Below, in pieces: positions 10,592 through 21,155 of a stretch of DNA of 34,039 nucleotides. The notes under the pieces are model-generated. The model had not been told where the DNA came from. It did not search any database and saw only the letters and a program-made list of their open reading frames with translations. Position numbers and translations under genes: made by a program. Source of the stretch: an uncultured Enterobacteriaceae bacterium (GTDB lineage: Bacteria; Pseudomonadota; Gammaproteobacteria; Enterobacterales; Enterobacteriaceae); contig CALYPF010000025.1 of the NCBI GenBank assembly GCA_945271245.1, positions 1 to 34,039 of the forward strand, read 5' to 3'. How positions within the stretch are numbered: position 1 is the stretch's first letter; each line of letters begins with the position of its first letter.

Positions 10592-11644
10592 TCAACGACG
10601 CGGGCGACGACGGACCAGCGCAATTCCTGCACCGATCAGCGCGCCGACGCATCCCCACATAATCAGCAGGAATGCGCGACGCGGACTGTCTCTTTTTACA
10701 GGTTCTTCCGGAGTGCGTAGATAACGATAGGTCTGAAAACGCGGCTCCAGCGTCGGCCCGACATCGAGCGTCGCCAGCATCGCTTTATTTTGATCGTAAT
10801 CGACATCGTAAGAAGGGCCGATCGCCTGTAAGTTTTCCAGGCGAGCCTGCAGCATGGCACGTCCCAGCATAAACATCTCTGATTCAGGTAGCTCGTTTGC
10901 GGGCACGTCTGCCTCGCTGCGCGCAATATTATGCTGCTCAGCGATGGTCAACGCCTGCTGCAGGCTGTGCAGGCGGCGCTTGTATAGCGCCTGTGCCACG
11001 GCTTCCTGACGCTTAACCTGCGCTTTTAACTGAATATTTCGCGCAGCCCATGCCCCTTTTAGTTCATCGTTAAGGTGGCGTGAAGCGCGTTCGCTGGCGA
11101 ATGCAACATACTGGCGCAACAGATTATTCGCGTCTGCCGAGGTTTCGGCGATGAGCTTCACGCTATCATTCAAGTTACGCGTGATATCCCCGGCCGTGAA
11201 CTGAATATTGTCTATCAGCTCATCCAGCGTCGCCGCGTCGGCTTTACTGTTCCCGACCTGGCGCTGACGGTAATAATCAGTTTGCAGCCAGAACTCGCGG
11301 CGGGTATCCCATGAAGAGAGCTGCATGATGAACTCTTTGTAAGCTTCATCCATCACGGAAGGCAGCTCAATGGGTAACGGGCCGCCATTCACGTTGAGAT
11401 TACGCAGAAACTGCTGCTGCGAATAGTATCCGCCCAGCATATTAACGGTCGGCCTATCAGTAATCGCAGTCGAGCTCCACTCCTGGCGTGCAAAAAACGC
11501 ATACACCATGACGAGAATGGCAAAAATTACCGCACAGCCGATAATCCAGAACTTACCGCGCCATAGCGTATAAAACAGTCCGCGAATATCCAGCTCATTC
11601 TCTTCAACACCCGCGCGGCTGTTTACGGATACCTGTTGTTTCAT
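10592..11644 (-). CDS. wzzE: ECA chain-length determinant WzzE
   Basis: A 350-residue polysaccharide co-polymerase (PCP-1/Wzz family) that sets the modal chain length of ECA made by WzyE. Topology is typical: a cytoplasmic N-terminus, TM1 (about residues 32–52, 'FWIIGCAVIFAILVMVYAFF'), a long periplasmic coiled region, and TM2 near the C-terminus ('FLLIMWGCVGALIGAGIAL'). The Pro-rich motif 'TPEEPVKRDSPRRAF' just before TM2 is the Wzz signature. The first 15 residues and the region after 'RNLNV' differ most from E. coli. It starts 15 bases after wecA ends. Confidence 0.96.
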   Translation of the reverse strand: MKQQVSVNSRAGVEENELDIRGLFYTLWRGKFWIIGCAVIFAILVMVYAFFARQEWSSTAITDRPTVNMLGGYYSQQQFLRNLNVNGGPLPIELPSVMDEAYKEFIMQLSSWDTRREFWLQTDYYRQRQVGNSKADAATLDELIDNIQFTAGDITRNLNDSVKLIAETSADANNLLRQYVAFASERASRHLNDELKGAWAARNIQLKAQVKRQEAVAQALYKRRLHSLQQALTIAEQHNIARSEADVPANELPESEMFMLGRAMLQARLENLQAIGPSYDVDYDQNKAMLATLDVGPTLEPRFQTYRYLRTPEEPVKRDSPRRAFLLIMWGCVGALIGAGIALVRRRPRR

Positions 11645-11659
11645 GACATCCCCTGTATT

Positions 11660-12760
11660 TTATTTAATCAGGTCCGGGCTGCTTTCTCTGCGCCGCATCC
11701 GGCGTTTTATGCGTTTTACAAAACGCGCGACTTTCCAGGCTCTCTTAATGCAATAGCCATAGAGCATGAATGCCAGTAAAAACAGAACCAACATCGCCCA
11801 TTCAGGAATGATATGCAGGTATTCAGATATCACACCGATTGCAGCCAGTAGCGCGGCAGATAGCGTAATCAATACGAATGCCTGTCGTGAGGTAAATCCC
11901 GCCCGCATAATTAAATGGTGAATATGCTGCCTGTCGGCCGAAAAAGGACTCATCCCTTTACGCAAACGACGATACATGATGGCGACCATATCCATAAGAG
12001 GAATGGCGATAATCCATAGCGCAGTCACCGGGCTTATAGGATGACGTTTTCCCTGGGTTGTCTCCAGTAAAATCCAGATGACCGTAAACCCTATCAGCGT
12101 GCTACCTGCATCGCCCATAAATAATTTATAGCGCCGCCCGAGGATGCCCAGATTGAGTAAAATATAAGGAAGAATGGCGGCAATCATAGCAAAGCACCAC
12201 ATGGCGAGGCTAACCTGACCGTCAAACCATAAGATAATCCCCATTGCGGCAAACGACACGCAGGAAAGACCACCCAGTAGCCCATCAATGCCGTCAACCA
12301 TGTTAAAAGCATTGATCGCCGCCCATACGGCAAACAGCGTTAAAAAATAACCGAACGGCCCGAGCACCAGCTCCCAGGAACCAAAAATATGGCCCAGGCT
12401 ACTTAGATAAAGTTTGCCGACGACCATCATGACAATGCCAATCGTGGCCTGGATAGTCGCTCGTATTTTCACGCTGATGTCATAGCGATCGTCCAGTGCG
12501 CCGATAAAGACGAGCACACCGGCACAGCTCAGGTACAGCGCAGCATGAGGAATATAATAATCAGCGAGGAGGAAGGTAAAGCATATCCCCGCGTAAACGG
12601 AAATGCCGCCAACAAGCGGGATGACGCCCTGGTGACGTTTGCGAAAGTTCGGCCGGTCAACAAGACCTATCTTTTTAGCAGCCTTGCGGGCAAAAAAAAG
12701 GAAGACGGTTGTGAACAAAAAAATACTGATTAACTCAGTACTAGCGGAGATAAAATTCAC
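11660..12760 (-). CDS. wecA: UDP-GlcNAc:undecaprenyl-phosphate GlcNAc-1-P transferase WecA
   Basis: A 366-residue polytopic polyprenyl-phosphate N-acetylhexosamine-1-phosphate transferase (MraY/WecA family) that makes undecaprenyl-PP-GlcNAc. This is the first committed lipid intermediate for ECA and for many O-antigens. It has about 11 membrane spans. Catalytic landmarks are 'GALDDRYDIS' (Asp pair, Mg2+), 'NAFNMVDGIDGLLGG' and the cytoplasmic loop 'DRQHIHHLIMRAGF' (HIHH). I chose the GTG at 12758–12760, preceded by AGAGAG at about 9 bases. It gives nearly the E. coli length (367, also GTG) and N-terminus. An ATG 18 bases upstream (12778) would add six residues without a better ribosome site. 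It is the first gene of the wec operon, about 220 bases beyond the rho terminator. Confidence 0.95.
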   Translation of the reverse strand: MNFISASTELISIFLFTTVFLFFARKAAKKIGLVDRPNFRKRHQGVIPLVGGISVYAGICFTFLLADYYIPHAALYLSCAGVLVFIGALDDRYDISVKIRATIQATIGIVMMVVGKLYLSSLGHIFGSWELVLGPFGYFLTLFAVWAAINAFNMVDGIDGLLGGLSCVSFAAMGIILWFDGQVSLAMWCFAMIAAILPYILLNLGILGRRYKLFMGDAGSTLIGFTVIWILLETTQGKRHPISPVTALWIIAIPLMDMVAIMYRRLRKGMSPFSADRQHIHHLIMRAGFTSRQAFVLITLSAALLAAIGVISEYLHIIPEWAMLVLFLLAFMLYGYCIKRAWKVARFVKRIKRRMRRRESSPDLIK

Positions 12761-12959
12761 AATGAGCGCTCTCTGCAAAATGTACGTTCAGCGCCAGTAC
12801 AACCACCAGTCTCCATATTATGCCGGAAACGCATCGGTGAGGCTGAACAAACGGCGTATTATTCAACTATGACTGAGCGATTTATACCCTGCCAAAAGTG
12901 TCATCCATGGAAACACGACAAATATAGCAGTGACGGCACGGTCGTATAAAGAGGAAAAG

Positions 12960-12984
12960 AAAAACGCCACGTTAAAACGTGGCG
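12960..12984 (-). terminator. rho gene intrinsic terminator
   Basis: On the minus strand a perfect 9-bp stem, CGCCACGTT/AACGTGGCG (12965–12984) with a 2-base loop, is followed by a TTTTT run. It lies 20 bases past the rho stop codon and separates rho from the wec operon. Confidence 0.9.
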
Positions 12985-13004
12985 CTCCCCCGAGTTTCCT
13001 GCAA

Positions 13005-14264
13005 TTACGAACGCTTCATCATGTCAAAAAATTCATCATTGGTTTTGGTCATAGCCAGTTTGCCAATTAAGAATTCCATTGCGTCAATCTCGCCCATTGG
13101 ATGGATGATTTTGCGCAGGATCCACATTTTTTGCAGTTCTTCAGGCGTAGTGAGCAACTCTTCTTTACGCGTACCGGAACGGTTGTAATCAATCGCCGGG
13201 AAGACGCGTTTTTCTGCGATTTTGCGGGAAAGGTGCAATTCCATATTACCGGTACCTTTAAACTCTTCGTAGATGACTTCATCCATTTTAGAGCCAGTAT
13301 CGATAAGCGCGGTTGCGATAATTGTCAGACTGCCGCCTTCTTCTACGTTACGCGCGGCACCAAAGAAACGCTTCGGACGGTGTAGCGCATTTGCGTCAAC
13401 CCCGCCGGTCAGCACTTTACCGGAGGCCGGAACGACCGTGTTATAAGCACGTGCCAGGCGAGTAATAGAGTCGAGCAGGATAATAACGTCTTTTTTATGC
13501 TCAACCAGTCGCTTCGCTTTTTCGATGACCATTTCCGCGACCTGCACGTGGCGGGAGGCTGGCTCATCAAAGGTAGACGCGACAACTTCGCCCTTCACCA
13601 AACGCTGCATCTCAGTAACTTCTTCCGGGCGTTCGTCAATTAGCAGCACCATCAGCACACAGTCCGGGTGATTGTAGGCGATACTCTGGGCGATATTCTG
13701 CAGCAGCATCGTTTTACCGGCTTTCGGCGGTGCAACGATCAAACCACGCTGCCCGCGCCCTATTGGCGATGCCAAATCCAGCACGCGAGCGGTTAAGTCT
13801 TCGGTAGATCCGTTGCCGCGCTCCATACGCAAACGTGAGTTTGCATGCAGCGGCGTTAAGTTTTCAAACAGGATTTTGCTGCGCGCATTTTCCGGTTTGT
13901 CGTAGTTAACTTCATTAACTTTTAGCAGCGCAAAGTAACGCTCGCCCTCTTTCGGCGGACGAATTTTCCCGGCAATGGTATCACCAGTACGTAAGTTGAA
14001 GCGGCGAATTTGGCTGGGAGAAACGTAGATATCATCGGGACCGGCGAGGTAGGAGCTGTCTGCAGAGCGGAGGAAACCAAATCCATCCTGTAATATCTCC
14101 AGCACGCCATCGCCAAAAATATCTTCGCCGCTTTTGGCATGCTGTTTCAGGATGGCGAAAATAATATCCTGTTTGCGCATACGGGCCAGGTTTTCCAGAC
14201 CCATGCTTTCGCCGAGAGTAATTAGCTCAGAAACCGGCGTATTTTTTAATTCGGTAAGATTCAT
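13005..14264 (-). CDS. rho: Transcription termination factor Rho
   Basis: A 419-residue hexameric RNA-dependent ATPase/helicase, the same length as E. coli Rho and nearly identical as far as I can compare by eye. It has an N-terminal helix bundle, a cold-shock-like primary RNA site with 'DGFGFLR' (about 60–66), the P-loop 'APPKAGKT' (178–185, K184), Walker B '[15 protein letters not shown]' and the Q-loop '[16 protein letters not shown]'. It ends in the usual 'FFDMMKRS'. The gene is preceded by the leader ORF rhoL; in E. coli rho is autoregulated by Rho-dependent attenuation in this leader. A clear intrinsic terminator follows. Confidence 0.99.
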   Translation of the reverse strand: MNLTELKNTPVSELITLGESMGLENLARMRKQDIIFAILKQHAKSGEDIFGDGVLEILQDGFGFLRSADSSYLAGPDDIYVSPSQIRRFNLRTGDTIAGKIRPPKEGERYFALLKVNEVNYDKPENARSKILFENLTPLHANSRLRMERGNGSTEDLTARVLDLASPIGRGQRGLIVAPPKAGKTMLLQNIAQSIAYNHPDCVLMVLLIDERPEEVTEMQRLVKGEVVASTFDEPASRHVQVAEMVIEKAKRLVEHKKDVIILLDSITRLARAYNTVVPASGKVLTGGVDANALHRPKRFFGAARNVEEGGSLTIIATALIDTGSKMDEVIYEEFKGTGNMELHLSRKIAEKRVFPAIDYNRSGTRKEELLTTPEELQKMWILRKIIHPMGEIDAMEFLIGKLAMTKTNDEFFDMMKRS

Positions 14265-14324
14265 AATGGTGGGTTCTTAAACTCGGGGTAAATCTCGAAC
14301 TATTATGTGAACGGTATGGCAGGA

Positions 14325-14456
14325 TCATCCATGCCTGTTAATGGCCATCACCCCGTGTCCGATTGCGATCTGGTCACAGAAACGCTCAGAGCTGGAACGA
14401 CAAAACGGATTGGGTAACAGGCCCGAAATCGACTTACTTTCCTCTGCACACGACAT
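14325..14456 (-). CDS. rhoL: rho operon leader peptide RhoL (extended form)
   Basis: A 43-codon ORF upstream of rho on the same strand, ending 60 bases before the rho start. Its central part, encoding roughly 'SISGLLPNPFCRSSS', resembles the E. coli RhoL segment 'QISGSSLNPSCRFSS', and the nucleotide sequence around ATTTCGGGC is conserved, which supports homology. The frame then diverges and continues to a TGA at 14325–14327, making it about ten codons longer than the 33-residue E. coli peptide. The ATG at 14454–14456 lies just before a GAGGAAAG that looks like a Shine-Dalgarno. The real initiation site is therefore uncertain, and a non-ATG start after that motif is possible. Confidence 0.55.
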   Translation of the reverse strand: MSCAEESKSISGLLPNPFCRSSSERFCDQIAIGHGVMAINRHG

Positions 14457-14612
14457 TAGTAAGGCACTGTCTGTACGGAAACTTCGGGTATAACAAGATT
14501 TAAACTATAAGGTAAGTTCAAAATGCAGTTAGGCTAAGTTAGCATGACTGACGCCGGGCGTCCAGCAGTCTGGAGAAATTTTAGACCACGCACGCACCGG
14601 CATCCGATTATT

Positions 14613-14942
14613 TTACGCCAGGTTAGCATCCAGGAATTCTTTCAGCTGTCCTTTGGACAGCGCCCCGACTTTCGTTGCCGCCACTTCGCCGCCTTTAAAC
14701 AGCAGTAGCGTAGGGATACCGCGGATACCATATTTCGGCGCAGTGCCCGGATTTTGATCGATATTCAACTTAGCGACGGTCAATTTGCCTTCATATTCCA
14801 CTGCGATTTCATCAAGAATTGGGGCAATCATTTTGCACGGACCACACCATTCGGCCCAGAAGTCGACCAGAACTAGTCCTTCTGCCTTAAGTACATCCGT
14901 GTCAAAACTGTCGTCTGTCAGGTGAATAATTTTATCGCTCAT
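14613..14942 (-). CDS. trxA: Thioredoxin 1
   Basis: A 109-residue cytoplasmic dithiol reductant with the catalytic motif WCGPC (C33, C36), the cis-proline segment 'RGIPTLLLF', and the full family length of E. coli thioredoxin. It reduces ribonucleotide reductase, PAPS reductase and methionine sulfoxide reductases, among others. I chose the ATG at 14940–14942 ('MSDKIIHLT') over an in-frame ATG four codons upstream, because it reproduces the E. coli N-terminus and a GGAGTTAAGT ribosome site precedes it. It is divergent from rhlB, with a 215-base shared upstream region. Confidence 0.98.
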   Translation of the reverse strand: MSDKIIHLTDDSFDTDVLKAEGLVLVDFWAEWCGPCKMIAPILDEIAVEYEGKLTVAKLNIDQNPGTAPKYGIRGIPTLLLFKGGEVAATKVGALSKGQLKEFLDANLA

Positions 14943-15157
14943 ACTTAACTCCACAGGATTATGCCCGGCTTATTGGTGTAAATTTAGGCTGTTAATTATA
15001 AATACGGTACGCTGTTCACCCCACGCTCATCGCACCACAAAGGCGATGCCGATCCGACAAAGCGTAAGGAAAGCACAGCCTCACCAACATTTAGGTTGAC
15101 TTTATTTCAACGGATACGCTTTCGTAAAGCAATAATAAGCTGATATTCTACCACACT

Positions 15158-16420
15158 ATGAGCAAAACACATTTAACAGAACAGAAGTTTTCCGACTTCG
15201 CCCTGCACCCTAAAGTAGTTGAAGCCCTTGAAAAGAAAGGGTTTTATAACTGCACCCCAATCCAGTCGCTGGCGCTGCCTTTAACGCTAGCGGGCCGGGA
15301 TGTGGCAGGGCAGGCGCAAACCGGTACCGGTAAAACGATGGCGTTTCTGACGTCCACGTTCCACTATTTACTCTCCCATCCGGCGCCTGAGGGACGTCAA
15401 ATCAATCAGCCACGCGCGCTGATCATGGCGCCGACGCGTGAGCTGGCGGTGCAAATTCACTCAGATGCAGAACCTCTGGCGCAGGCCACAGGACTCAAAC
15501 TCGGCCTTGCCTACGGCGGCGATGGCTATGATAAGCAGTTAAAAGTGCTGGAAAAAGGTGTCGACATACTGGTCGGTACCACCGGGCGCCTCATTGACTA
15601 CGCCAAACAAAATCACATCAATCTGAACGCAATCCAGGTGGTGGTTCTTGATGAAGCCGATCGTATGTACGATCTTGGGTTTATTAAAGATATCCGCTGG
15701 TTATTTCGCCGCATGCCTCCGGCCACTGAACGTTTAAACATGCTGTTTTCCGCCACGCTCTCTTATCGGGTACGCGAACTGGCTTTTGAGCAAATGAATA
15801 ACGCGGAATACGTTGAAGTAGAACCGGAACAAAAGACCGGGCATCGCATTAAAGAAGAACTTTTCTATCCGTCAAACGTAGAAAAAATGCGCCTGCTGCA
15901 AACGCTGATTGAAGAAGAATGGCCGGATCGCGCGATTATTTTCGCCAATACAAAACATCGCTGCGAAGATATCTGGGGGCACCTGGCGGCCGACGGACAT
16001 CGTGTCGGATTGCTCACCGGCGACGTACCGCAGAAAAAACGCCTGCGCATTCTGGATGAGTTCACCAATGGCTCGCTGGACATTCTGGTTGCCACCGATG
16101 TCGCCGCGCGCGGCCTGCATATTCCGGCCGTAACACACGTATTTAATTACGACCTCCCGGATGACTGTGAAGACTATGTCCACCGTATTGGTCGTACCGG
16201 ACGCGCTGGTGCCAGCGGTCATTCTATTAGTCTCGCCTGTGAGGAATATGCGCTTAATTTACCCGCGATTGAAAGCTACATTGGCCATATGATCCCGGTC
16301 AGTAAATATAATCCGGATGCGCTTATGAATGAATTGCCACCGCCAAAACGGCTTACGCGCCCTCGCTCCGGTAATGGCCCGCGTCGCAATACTTCCCGCA
16401 ACCGTCGCCGCTCAGGTTAA
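15158..16420 (+). CDS. rhlB: DEAD-box ATP-dependent RNA helicase RhlB
   Basis: A 420-residue helicase of the RNA degradosome that unwinds structured RNA for PNPase and RNase E. The motifs are in order: the Q-motif 'FYNCTPIQ', I 'AQTGTGKT', Ia 'PTRELA', 'GTTGRLIDY', II 'DEAD', III 'SAT', V '[13 protein letters not shown]' and VI '[10 protein letters not shown]'. The basic C-terminal tail ending '[11 protein letters not shown]' matches the RhlB tail, although the segment before it differs from E. coli. It is followed after 5 bases by gppA on the same strand, as in E. coli. Confidence 0.98.
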   Translation: MSKTHLTEQKFSDFALHPKVVEALEKKGFYNCTPIQSLALPLTLAGRDVAGQAQTGTGKTMAFLTSTFHYLLSHPAPEGRQINQPRALIMAPTRELAVQIHSDAEPLAQATGLKLGLAYGGDGYDKQLKVLEKGVDILVGTTGRLIDYAKQNHINLNAIQVVVLDEADRMYDLGFIKDIRWLFRRMPPATERLNMLFSATLSYRVRELAFEQMNNAEYVEVEPEQKTGHRIKEELFYPSNVEKMRLLQTLIEEEWPDRAIIFANTKHRCEDIWGHLAADGHRVGLLTGDVPQKKRLRILDEFTNGSLDILVATDVAARGLHIPAVTHVFNYDLPDDCEDYVHRIGRTGRAGASGHSISLACEEYALNLPAIESYIGHMIPVSKYNPDALMNELPPPKRLTRPRSGNGPRRNTSRNRRRSG

Positions 16421-16425
16421 CTGAT

Positions 16426-17922
16426 ATGCTAAGCGCCTCATCGCTATACGCCGCTATCGATTTGGGATCCAATAGCTTCCATATGTTAGTTGTGCGTGAG
16501 GTCGCTGGCAGCATTCAGACCGTGGCTCGTATTAAGCGTAAAGTCAGGCTCGCCGCCGGGCTGACTGAAGACGAAATACTCTCCGATGAAGCCATGACGC
16601 GCGGCTGGCAATGTCTGCAGCTATTTGCAGAACAACTGCAGGACATTCCCACAGACAGTGTCCGCGTTGTTGCTACCGCAACGCTGCGGCTGGCAAAAAA
16701 TGCAGACGCGTTTCTGGAAAAGGCTCAGCAAATTTTGGGCATTACAATAAATGTCATTAGCGGAGAAGAAGAAGCGCGGCTGATTTATCAGGGCGTTGCA
16801 CATACTACCGGCGGCCCGGATAGCCGCCTGGTTGTTGATATCGGCGGCGGCAGTACCGAGCTGGTAACCGGCAGCGGCGCGCAGGCTACAGAACTTTTTA
16901 GTTTATCGATGGGATGCGTCACGTGGCTGGAGCGCTATTTTGGCGATCGAAATTTGATTGAGGAAAATTTCCACCGCGCCGAAAACGCCGCGCGCATGAT
17001 TATCCGCCCTGCCGCATCTACGCTACGAGCGCGCGGATGGCATATCTGCGTCGGCGCCTCTGGCACCGTTCAGGCACTGCAGGAAATCATGGTTGCTCAG
17101 GGCATGGACGAGCGAATAACTCTTGCCAAACTGCAGCAACTCAAACAGCGTGCGATTCAGTGCGGCAGACTCGAAGAGCTGGATATCGATGGCCTGACCC
17201 TGGAACGGGCGCTGGTTTTCCCAAGCGGTCTCTCCATTTTGATAGCGCTATTTCAGGAACTGAGCATTGACAGTATGACGCTGGCAGGCGGCGCCCTGCG
17301 TGAAGGCCTGATCTACGGAATGCTACATCTCACCGGCGATCGGGATATTCGCAGCCGCACGCTTAACAATATTCAGCGCCGCTTTGCAATTGATGCAGGC
17401 CAGGCACAGCGCGTAGCGCGCCTGGTACGCAATTTTATTCGTCAGGTAAATGGCGACTGGGCGCTGGATGAACAATGTTGCGAAATAGTGGAAAGCGCCT
17501 GTCAGATCCACGAAATAGGCCTGAGCGTCGATTTTAAATTTGCTCCACAGCACGCCGCTTACTTAGTTCGCCATCTCGACCTTCCAGGCTTCACGCCCGC
17601 ACAAAAGAAACTCCTGGCGATACTGCTGCAGAATCAAAGTAACAGCATCGACCTACCGCTATTAAGTCAACAAAATGCCGTAACTTCGCACACCGCTGAG
17701 CATATGTGCCGTTTACTACGCCTGGCGATTATTTTTGCCAGCCGCCGCCACGACGACGCACTCCCGGAAATGCATCTGCGCGCGCGTAAAGAGAACAATA
17801 CGCTGACTCTCACGCTGCCGACTGGATGGCTGGGAGCGCACCCGTTACGCGCAGAGCTTCTTGAGCAGGAACGGCGCTGGCAAAGCTATGCGCACTGGAC
17901 GCTGGAAATTATTCAGGCTTAG
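16426..17922 (+). CDS. gppA: Guanosine-5'-triphosphate,3'-diphosphate pyrophosphatase GppA
   Basis: A 498-residue Ppx/GppA phosphatase of the ASKHA (actin/Hsp70-like) superfamily, close to E. coli GppA (494). It converts pppGpp to ppGpp in the stringent response and may also act on polyphosphate. The N-terminal domain has '[14 protein letters not shown]' (phosphate-1 motif), '[18 protein letters not shown]' and '[14 protein letters not shown]' (phosphate-2). '[13 protein letters not shown]' and '[16 protein letters not shown]' follow, then a helical C-terminal HD-like domain. The C-terminal third diverges most. It is transcribed with rhlB (5-base gap). Confidence 0.97.
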   Translation: MLSASSLYAAIDLGSNSFHMLVVREVAGSIQTVARIKRKVRLAAGLTEDEILSDEAMTRGWQCLQLFAEQLQDIPTDSVRVVATATLRLAKNADAFLEKAQQILGITINVISGEEEARLIYQGVAHTTGGPDSRLVVDIGGGSTELVTGSGAQATELFSLSMGCVTWLERYFGDRNLIEENFHRAENAARMIIRPAASTLRARGWHICVGASGTVQALQEIMVAQGMDERITLAKLQQLKQRAIQCGRLEELDIDGLTLERALVFPSGLSILIALFQELSIDSMTLAGGALREGLIYGMLHLTGDRDIRSRTLNNIQRRFAIDAGQAQRVARLVRNFIRQVNGDWALDEQCCEIVESACQIHEIGLSVDFKFAPQHAAYLVRHLDLPGFTPAQKKLLAILLQNQSNSIDLPLLSQQNAVTSHTAEHMCRLLRLAIIFASRRHDDALPEMHLRARKENNTLTLTLPTGWLGAHPLRAELLEQERRWQSYAHWTLEIIQA

Positions 17923-17978
17923 CCCTATAAGGCGGTAAGTGAATCTGGCTAGCTTATCGATAACGAATATTATAGTCA

Positions 17979-18056
17979 GGCGCAGAAGATAACGATTTCT
18001 CATACAGATAGCGCCATGGCAGATAGCGTACAGAGAATCACGTTATTACCTGCGCC
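17979..18056. repeat. Long imperfect inverted repeat between gppA and rep
   Basis: GGCGCAG (17979–17985) plus ATAACG (17989–17994) pair with CGTTAT (18041–18046) plus CTGCGCC (18050–18056) across a 3-base internal mismatch. Partial pairing continues inward (ATTTCT against AGAATCA). The loop holds two direct copies of CAGATAGCG (18005–18013 and 18020–18028) around GCCATGGC. It could be a folded 3' end of the rhlB–gppA mRNA, a rep regulatory element or a degenerate miniature repeat. No T-run follows either arm. Confidence 0.6.
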
Positions 18057-18114
18057 AACGTGTAGTCCATGCAAACCGATATAAAAATCAGCCGGATTCC
18101 CGATCCTATTAGCG

Positions 18115-20133
18115 CTATTTTTTCGCTTTTTCCAGCATCGCCCTCAGGCCCGCAACGCGGCTTTGCCCCGTTTTCATTCGCTCTTCCTGGCTGATAACTT
18201 TACGCTCTGTCTCCCAAACCACATCGTCCTGAGGCAATTCCAACAAAAAGCGGCTCGGTTCAGGGCGAACCAGTTCGCCATATTGACGCCGTTCCTTACA
18301 TAGCGTAAACGTTAGCTCTTTTTGAGCGCGGGTAATACCCACGTAGGCCAGCCGACGCTCTTCATCCACATTATCTTCATCGATACTGCTCTGATGCGGC
18401 AGTAGCCCTTCTTCCATTCCCACCAGGAAAACATAAGGAAACTCAAGGCCTTTTGACGCATGTAGTGTCATCAGTTGAACCTGATCCAGGTCCTCATCGC
18501 TCTCTCCACGCTCCATCATATCGCGCAGAGTAAAACGAGTGACTACCTGCGTCAGCGTCATCGGCTCGTCCAGCTCGCTGCCTTCCAGCATCTCCGTCAT
18601 CCAGCTAAATAGCTGATTTACGTTTTTCATACGCATTTCGGCCGCTTTCGGGCTGGGGGAGGTTTCATATAGCCAACTTTCGTAATCAATGCCGCGTATT
18701 AAATCGCGCACCGCAGCCACCGGCTCTCGCTCAGCGGTTTTTATTATCTCACTCAGCCACTGGGTAAACCGCGTAAGTGCTTCCAGCCCGCGTCCGGTCA
18801 GCGTTTGGCTCAACCCCAAATCGAAGCTGGCATTAAATAGACTTTTATTACGCCCATTCGCCCATTCGCCCAGTTTTTGCAGCGTCGCCGGGCCAATTTC
18901 ACGCTTGGGCGTGTTTACAATGCGTAAAAAAGCAGAATCATCATCGGGATTGGTCAGCACGCGCAAATAAGCTAATAAATCCTTAATTTCCGGACGAGAA
19001 AAAAATGAGGTGCCGCCAGAAATGCGATAGGGTATGCGGTTTTGCATAAGCAGCTTCTCGAACACCCGCGACTGATGATTGCCGCGATACAAAATCGCGT
19101 AGTCTTTGTACTGCGTTTTATTAATAAAATGATGAGCGATAAGCTCGCCGGCAACGCGCTCGGCCTCATGCTCCTCATGAGTGGCCGTCACTACCTTCAT
19201 TTCTGCGCCGTAACCCAGTTCAGAAAACAATCGCTTTTCAAATACGTGCGGGTTGTTTGCAATCAGGATATTCGCCGCTTTAAGGATGCGCCCGGATGAC
19301 CGATAGTTTTGCTCAAGTTTGATAACCCGCAGCGTCGGAAAGTCATTATTCAGAAGTATCAGGTTTTGCGGGCGCGCGCCGCGCCAGGAATAAATTGACT
19401 GATCGTCATCGCCCACCACGGTAAACCGGGCGCGGTTTCCCGCCAGTAGTTTCACCAGTTCATACTGGCTGGTGTTGGTATCCTGATATTCATCCACCAG
19501 CAGATAGCGAATTTTATTCTGCCAGCGCTCGCGCACCTCTTCATTACGCTGTAGCAGTAGCGTTGGCAGCAAAATAAGATCGTCAAAATCCAGTACATTG
19601 CACGCTTTCATATGCGCATCATATAAACCATAACAGTGCGCGAATACGCGATCCCGCTCGCCGCGCGCCTGTGCCGCCGCCTGCACCGGCGTTAAAAGAT
19701 CGTTTTTCCAATTGGAGATTGTCGAGATTAGCTGCTGAAGCACAGTTTTATCGTCATCCAGCAGGCCTTCGCTTAATTCCTTTAATAATGCGGTTTGGTC
19801 CGTATCATCGAAGAGGGAGAAATTGGATTTCATGCCTAAGGCGGCATATTCACGTTTGATGATTTCCAGGCCCAGCGTATGAAACGTCGAAATAATCAAT
19901 CCCCGCGCTTCTTTACGCCCCAGCGTCTGCGCAACGCGCTCTTTCATTTCACGCGCCGCTTTATTCGTGAAGGTGACAGCGGCGATGTGCTTCGCCTGAT
20001 ATCCGCATCCGCGGATTAGATGTGCGATTTTATTGGTAATAACGCGAGTCTTACCGGAACCGGCACCCGCCAGCACCAGACAGGGTCCGGTCACAAATTC
20101 AACGGCATCTTGCTGAGCAGGGTTCAGGCGCAT
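18115..20133 (-). CDS. rep: ATP-dependent DNA helicase Rep
   Basis: A 672-residue UvrD/Rep superfamily 1A 3'-to-5' helicase (E. coli Rep 673). It acts as an accessory replicative motor that clears protein roadblocks ahead of forks. The motifs are '[11 protein letters not shown]' (Walker A, residues 21–31), '[11 protein letters not shown]' (Ia), '[10 protein letters not shown]' (II), '[15 protein letters not shown]' (III), '[11 protein letters not shown]' (IV), '[16 protein letters not shown]' (V) and '[15 protein letters not shown]' (VI). The extreme C-terminus (after '[11 protein letters not shown]') differs from E. coli, in the tail that contacts DnaB. It is divergent from ppiC. Confidence 0.98.
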   Translation of the reverse strand: MRLNPAQQDAVEFVTGPCLVLAGAGSGKTRVITNKIAHLIRGCGYQAKHIAAVTFTNKAAREMKERVAQTLGRKEARGLIISTFHTLGLEIIKREYAALGMKSNFSLFDDTDQTALLKELSEGLLDDDKTVLQQLISTISNWKNDLLTPVQAAAQARGERDRVFAHCYGLYDAHMKACNVLDFDDLILLPTLLLQRNEEVRERWQNKIRYLLVDEYQDTNTSQYELVKLLAGNRARFTVVGDDDQSIYSWRGARPQNLILLNNDFPTLRVIKLEQNYRSSGRILKAANILIANNPHVFEKRLFSELGYGAEMKVVTATHEEHEAERVAGELIAHHFINKTQYKDYAILYRGNHQSRVFEKLLMQNRIPYRISGGTSFFSRPEIKDLLAYLRVLTNPDDDSAFLRIVNTPKREIGPATLQKLGEWANGRNKSLFNASFDLGLSQTLTGRGLEALTRFTQWLSEIIKTAEREPVAAVRDLIRGIDYESWLYETSPSPKAAEMRMKNVNQLFSWMTEMLEGSELDEPMTLTQVVTRFTLRDMMERGESDEDLDQVQLMTLHASKGLEFPYVFLVGMEEGLLPHQSSIDEDNVDEERRLAYVGITRAQKELTFTLCKERRQYGELVRPEPSRFLLELPQDDVVWETERKVISQEERMKTGQSRVAGLRAMLEKAKK

Positions 20134-20158
20134 AAGAAAGGTTACTCAATGACAGTAA

Positions 20159-20563
<405 letters not shown>

Positions 20564-20582
20564 GATAGTACGAGGCAGAGCG

Positions 20583-21023
20583 CTACTGCGCCTGCCCTTT
20601 TTCATTTAAGTAGTGGATAAACTCCGCTCCCACCTCCTCTAACGTGAGGTGCTTAAACCTTTCCAGAATAAGCGTTTCTGCATCCGCCAGCGTTTGTGAC
20701 ATCACTCTGTTCACCCCTTTTTCCACCAGGCATTGCGGATTGTCATTGCGGTTTCCCAGAGCAAAAAGTGCCGGAGAGCCCAGCGCTATATAAATATCAT
20801 ACAGCGTCACGTCATAAGCGGCCCGGGATAACGTCCAGCCACCGTGATGGCCTTTACTGGAGTCCACAATTTTCCGCTCACGCAATCCAGCCAGAACTTT
20901 GCGAATAAATGCCGGATTTCCGTCAATAAATGCCGCCATTTGCTCCGATGTTAGCGGTTTTTCCATCTGCATGAGATGCAAAAGAATATGCAGCGTCGCA
21001 GAGAAAGAGTTATTCATTTTCAT
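20583..21023 (-). CDS. Rrf2-family transcriptional regulator, YwnA-like
   Basis: A 146-residue Rrf2 family protein. It has an N-terminal winged helix ('NNSFSATLHILLHL' about 4–17, recognition region 'NPAFIRKVLAGLRERKIVDS', wing 'GHHGGWTLSRAA'), then a dimerisation helix. Only one cysteine is visible (C98 in 'NDNPQCLVEKGVN'). The three-cysteine Fe–S cluster ligands of IscR/NsrR are therefore missing, and the protein most resembles the YwnA subgroup, which keeps an N-P-x-C motif at this point. It probably represses itself and the divergent methyltransferase gene; the ligand is unknown. I set the start at the ATG 21021–21023. An ATG six bases later, or the upstream one at 21059, cannot be excluded. 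It is not part of the E. coli K-12 ppiC–ilvC interval as I know it. Confidence 0.85.
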   Translation of the reverse strand: MKMNNSFSATLHILLHLMQMEKPLTSEQMAAFIDGNPAFIRKVLAGLRERKIVDSSKGHHGGWTLSRAAYDVTLYDIYIALGSPALFALGNRNDNPQCLVEKGVNRVMSQTLADAETLILERFKHLTLEEVGAEFIHYLNEKGQAQ

Positions 21024-21155
21024 GCCGCTCACATTATGACATGCGCGGAAAACTAACAAGCCTCCCTCACATCATTACCGTCTCTGATAGATTGACGGAT
21101 GAAAATATTATGATACTTTTGTTGTTACATAAGATTAAAGCAACAGGAGAAGATA

